64,000 nucleotides of DNA. Origin: Rhynchopus sp. YZ270_cl-10 (taxonomy: Eukaryota > Euglenozoa > Diplonemea > Diplonemida > Diplonemidae). The stretch covers positions 744,001 through 808,000 of the forward strand of contig OZ037923.1 of assembly GCA_964035575.1 (NCBI GenBank), written 5' to 3'. Each line of letters starts with the position of its first letter. Positions within the stretch are counted from its first letter, which is position 1. This document shows positions 63,084 to 64,000 of the stretch, piece after piece. The notes below the pieces were generated by a model. The model saw only the letters and a list, made by a program, of their open reading frames with translations. It did not search any database and was not told the DNA's origin. A program made the translations under genes and the position numbers.

Positions 63084-64000
63084 GAAGAGCAGTCAGAGAG
63101 CCAATAGATATAACAGTATCGACACAGGAAAAAAAGGTCCTCGCGTACAGGTCTGTGAAGAGTTACTTTTGTCATCATGTGTCGCTCGCTCTGGTTCTGT
63201 TCTTCAGTCGTAAATCCCGATGAAAGGTAGCTTCATATCGTAAGATCAGGTCTTGAAACACATAAATAAAATCATCATCAGCACACATGCTCAGAACAGT
63301 GTGGATGCGCAGCTGTGAACCCCGCTCGGTCACATCTCTCAGGCAAGTATGATAGGCAGGCGAGGGGTAGGCCCTCCACATCCCGCCGGAGGACTTGCCT
63401 TGTGTGTTGGATTAGCTTCCGTGCGCAAAAAAAAAGAGGAATGTGTGGAACAAAATCAGAGGTCAGGACAAATGAAAGTCTTGTCGTCACAAAAAATGAA
63501 TTTTCCGACTGAGAGATCAGGTATTGAAGACAGTGTGAGTTTTTCATCATCTGCATTCCAACAAAGAGCTGAGTGAAGAAAAGGGTGCAGAGAACAGAAA
63601 CGAACAGGCAAGACAACACGAAAGCAGTCAGAGAGCCAATAGATATAACAGTATCGACATTGGGAAAAAGGTCCTCGCGTACAGGTCTGTGAAGAGTTAC
63701 TTTTATCATCGTGTGTGGTGTTGTGTGTCGTTTGCTTTGGTTCTGTTCTTCAGTCGTAAATCCCGATGAAAGGTAGCTTCATATCGTAAGATCAGGTCTT
63801 GAAACACATAAATAAAATCATCATCAGCACACATGCTCAGAACATGTGGATGTGCAGCTCTGAACCTCGCTCGGTCACATCTCTCAGGCAAGCATGATGG
63901 GCGGGCGAGGGGTAGGCCCTCCACATCCCGCCGGAGGACTTGCCTTGTGTTTGTGGAGGTGTTTGGACACATCGTGAGTGAAAGTCTTGCGCACACAGTT
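63084..64000. repeat. R repeat, locus 7 (tandem, runs off the right edge)
   Basis: End of a 300-bp module, 160-bp module, core (about 63337-63412), 300-bp module, 160-bp module, second core (about 63880-63955, 544 bp after the first) and the start of the 137-bp spacer. Same orientation as all other loci. Confidence 0.88.

Overview
This is a 64 kb piece of nuclear DNA from a unicellular eukaryote. It holds spliceosomal introns, a two-ORF LINE, eukaryotic domain architectures (RRM, NT-C2 coiled coil, discoidin, TMCO3-like antiporter, WD40, SF1 RNA helicase, receptor-like kinase), long homopolymer runs and many foldback elements. All supported protein genes and the LINE lie on the minus strand. 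Many start codons are preceded, 15 to 50 nt upstream, by a C-rich tract ending in CAG, which looks like a splice acceptor. One-strand gene order plus acceptor-like 5' ends suggests polycistronic transcription with trans-splicing, as in Euglenozoa. Because cis-introns are also present, a diplonemid or euglenid would fit better than a kinetoplastid. This is inference: no spliced-leader gene, rRNA or tRNA is visible.

Layout, left to right, all genes on minus. The 5' part of a degenerate-PP2C / six-TM / degenerate-cyclase / protein kinase fusion runs off the left edge (<1-4148). A secreted protein with two discoidin domains follows (6298-7722), then a poly-Q, SAM-like scaffold protein (8527-12900) and a two-exon NT-C2 coiled-coil protein (14600-16465). 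From 17.5 to 24.5 kb there is a gene-free stretch of homopolymers, satellites, TIR elements and small hairpins. A three-exon RRM protein (24572-27129) precedes a second gene-free repeat region (27.1-32.0 kb). Next come a two-exon GHMP-family kinase (32083-33110) and an apparently full-length LINE (about 33851-40380) inserted in a copy of a local repeat, here called R. Two near-identical zinc-finger SF1 helicase genes follow in a tandem duplication (42465-45137 and 47026-49974). The last genes are a crotonase (51759-52559), a ubiquitin-like/LRR protein (53739-55598), a CPA2 antiporter (56489-58576), a WD40-like protein (59131-60354) and a glutathionyl-hydroquinone reductase-type GST (61689-62726).

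Introns are uniform: all six donors seen read GTATG, all five acceptors seen read CAG, and four of five complete introns are 218-252 bp. Joining exons at these sites keeps the reading frame in every case.

The most unusual feature is in the non-coding DNA. About 35 short stem-loops (roughly 30-45 bp) are scattered between genes. Stem sequences differ but remain complementary, while the loop keeps a CTCTCGT-like core. Every copy noticed has the same orientation. One of them forms the 3' end of the LINE, and one 5'-truncated LINE copy carries the same stem-loop. The R repeat (a foldback core of about 75 bp in a 540-bp tandem unit) also occurs in only one orientation at seven loci. In contrast, TIR elements with recognisable target duplications (8 bp hAT-like, 3 bp, TA) include copies in both orientations.
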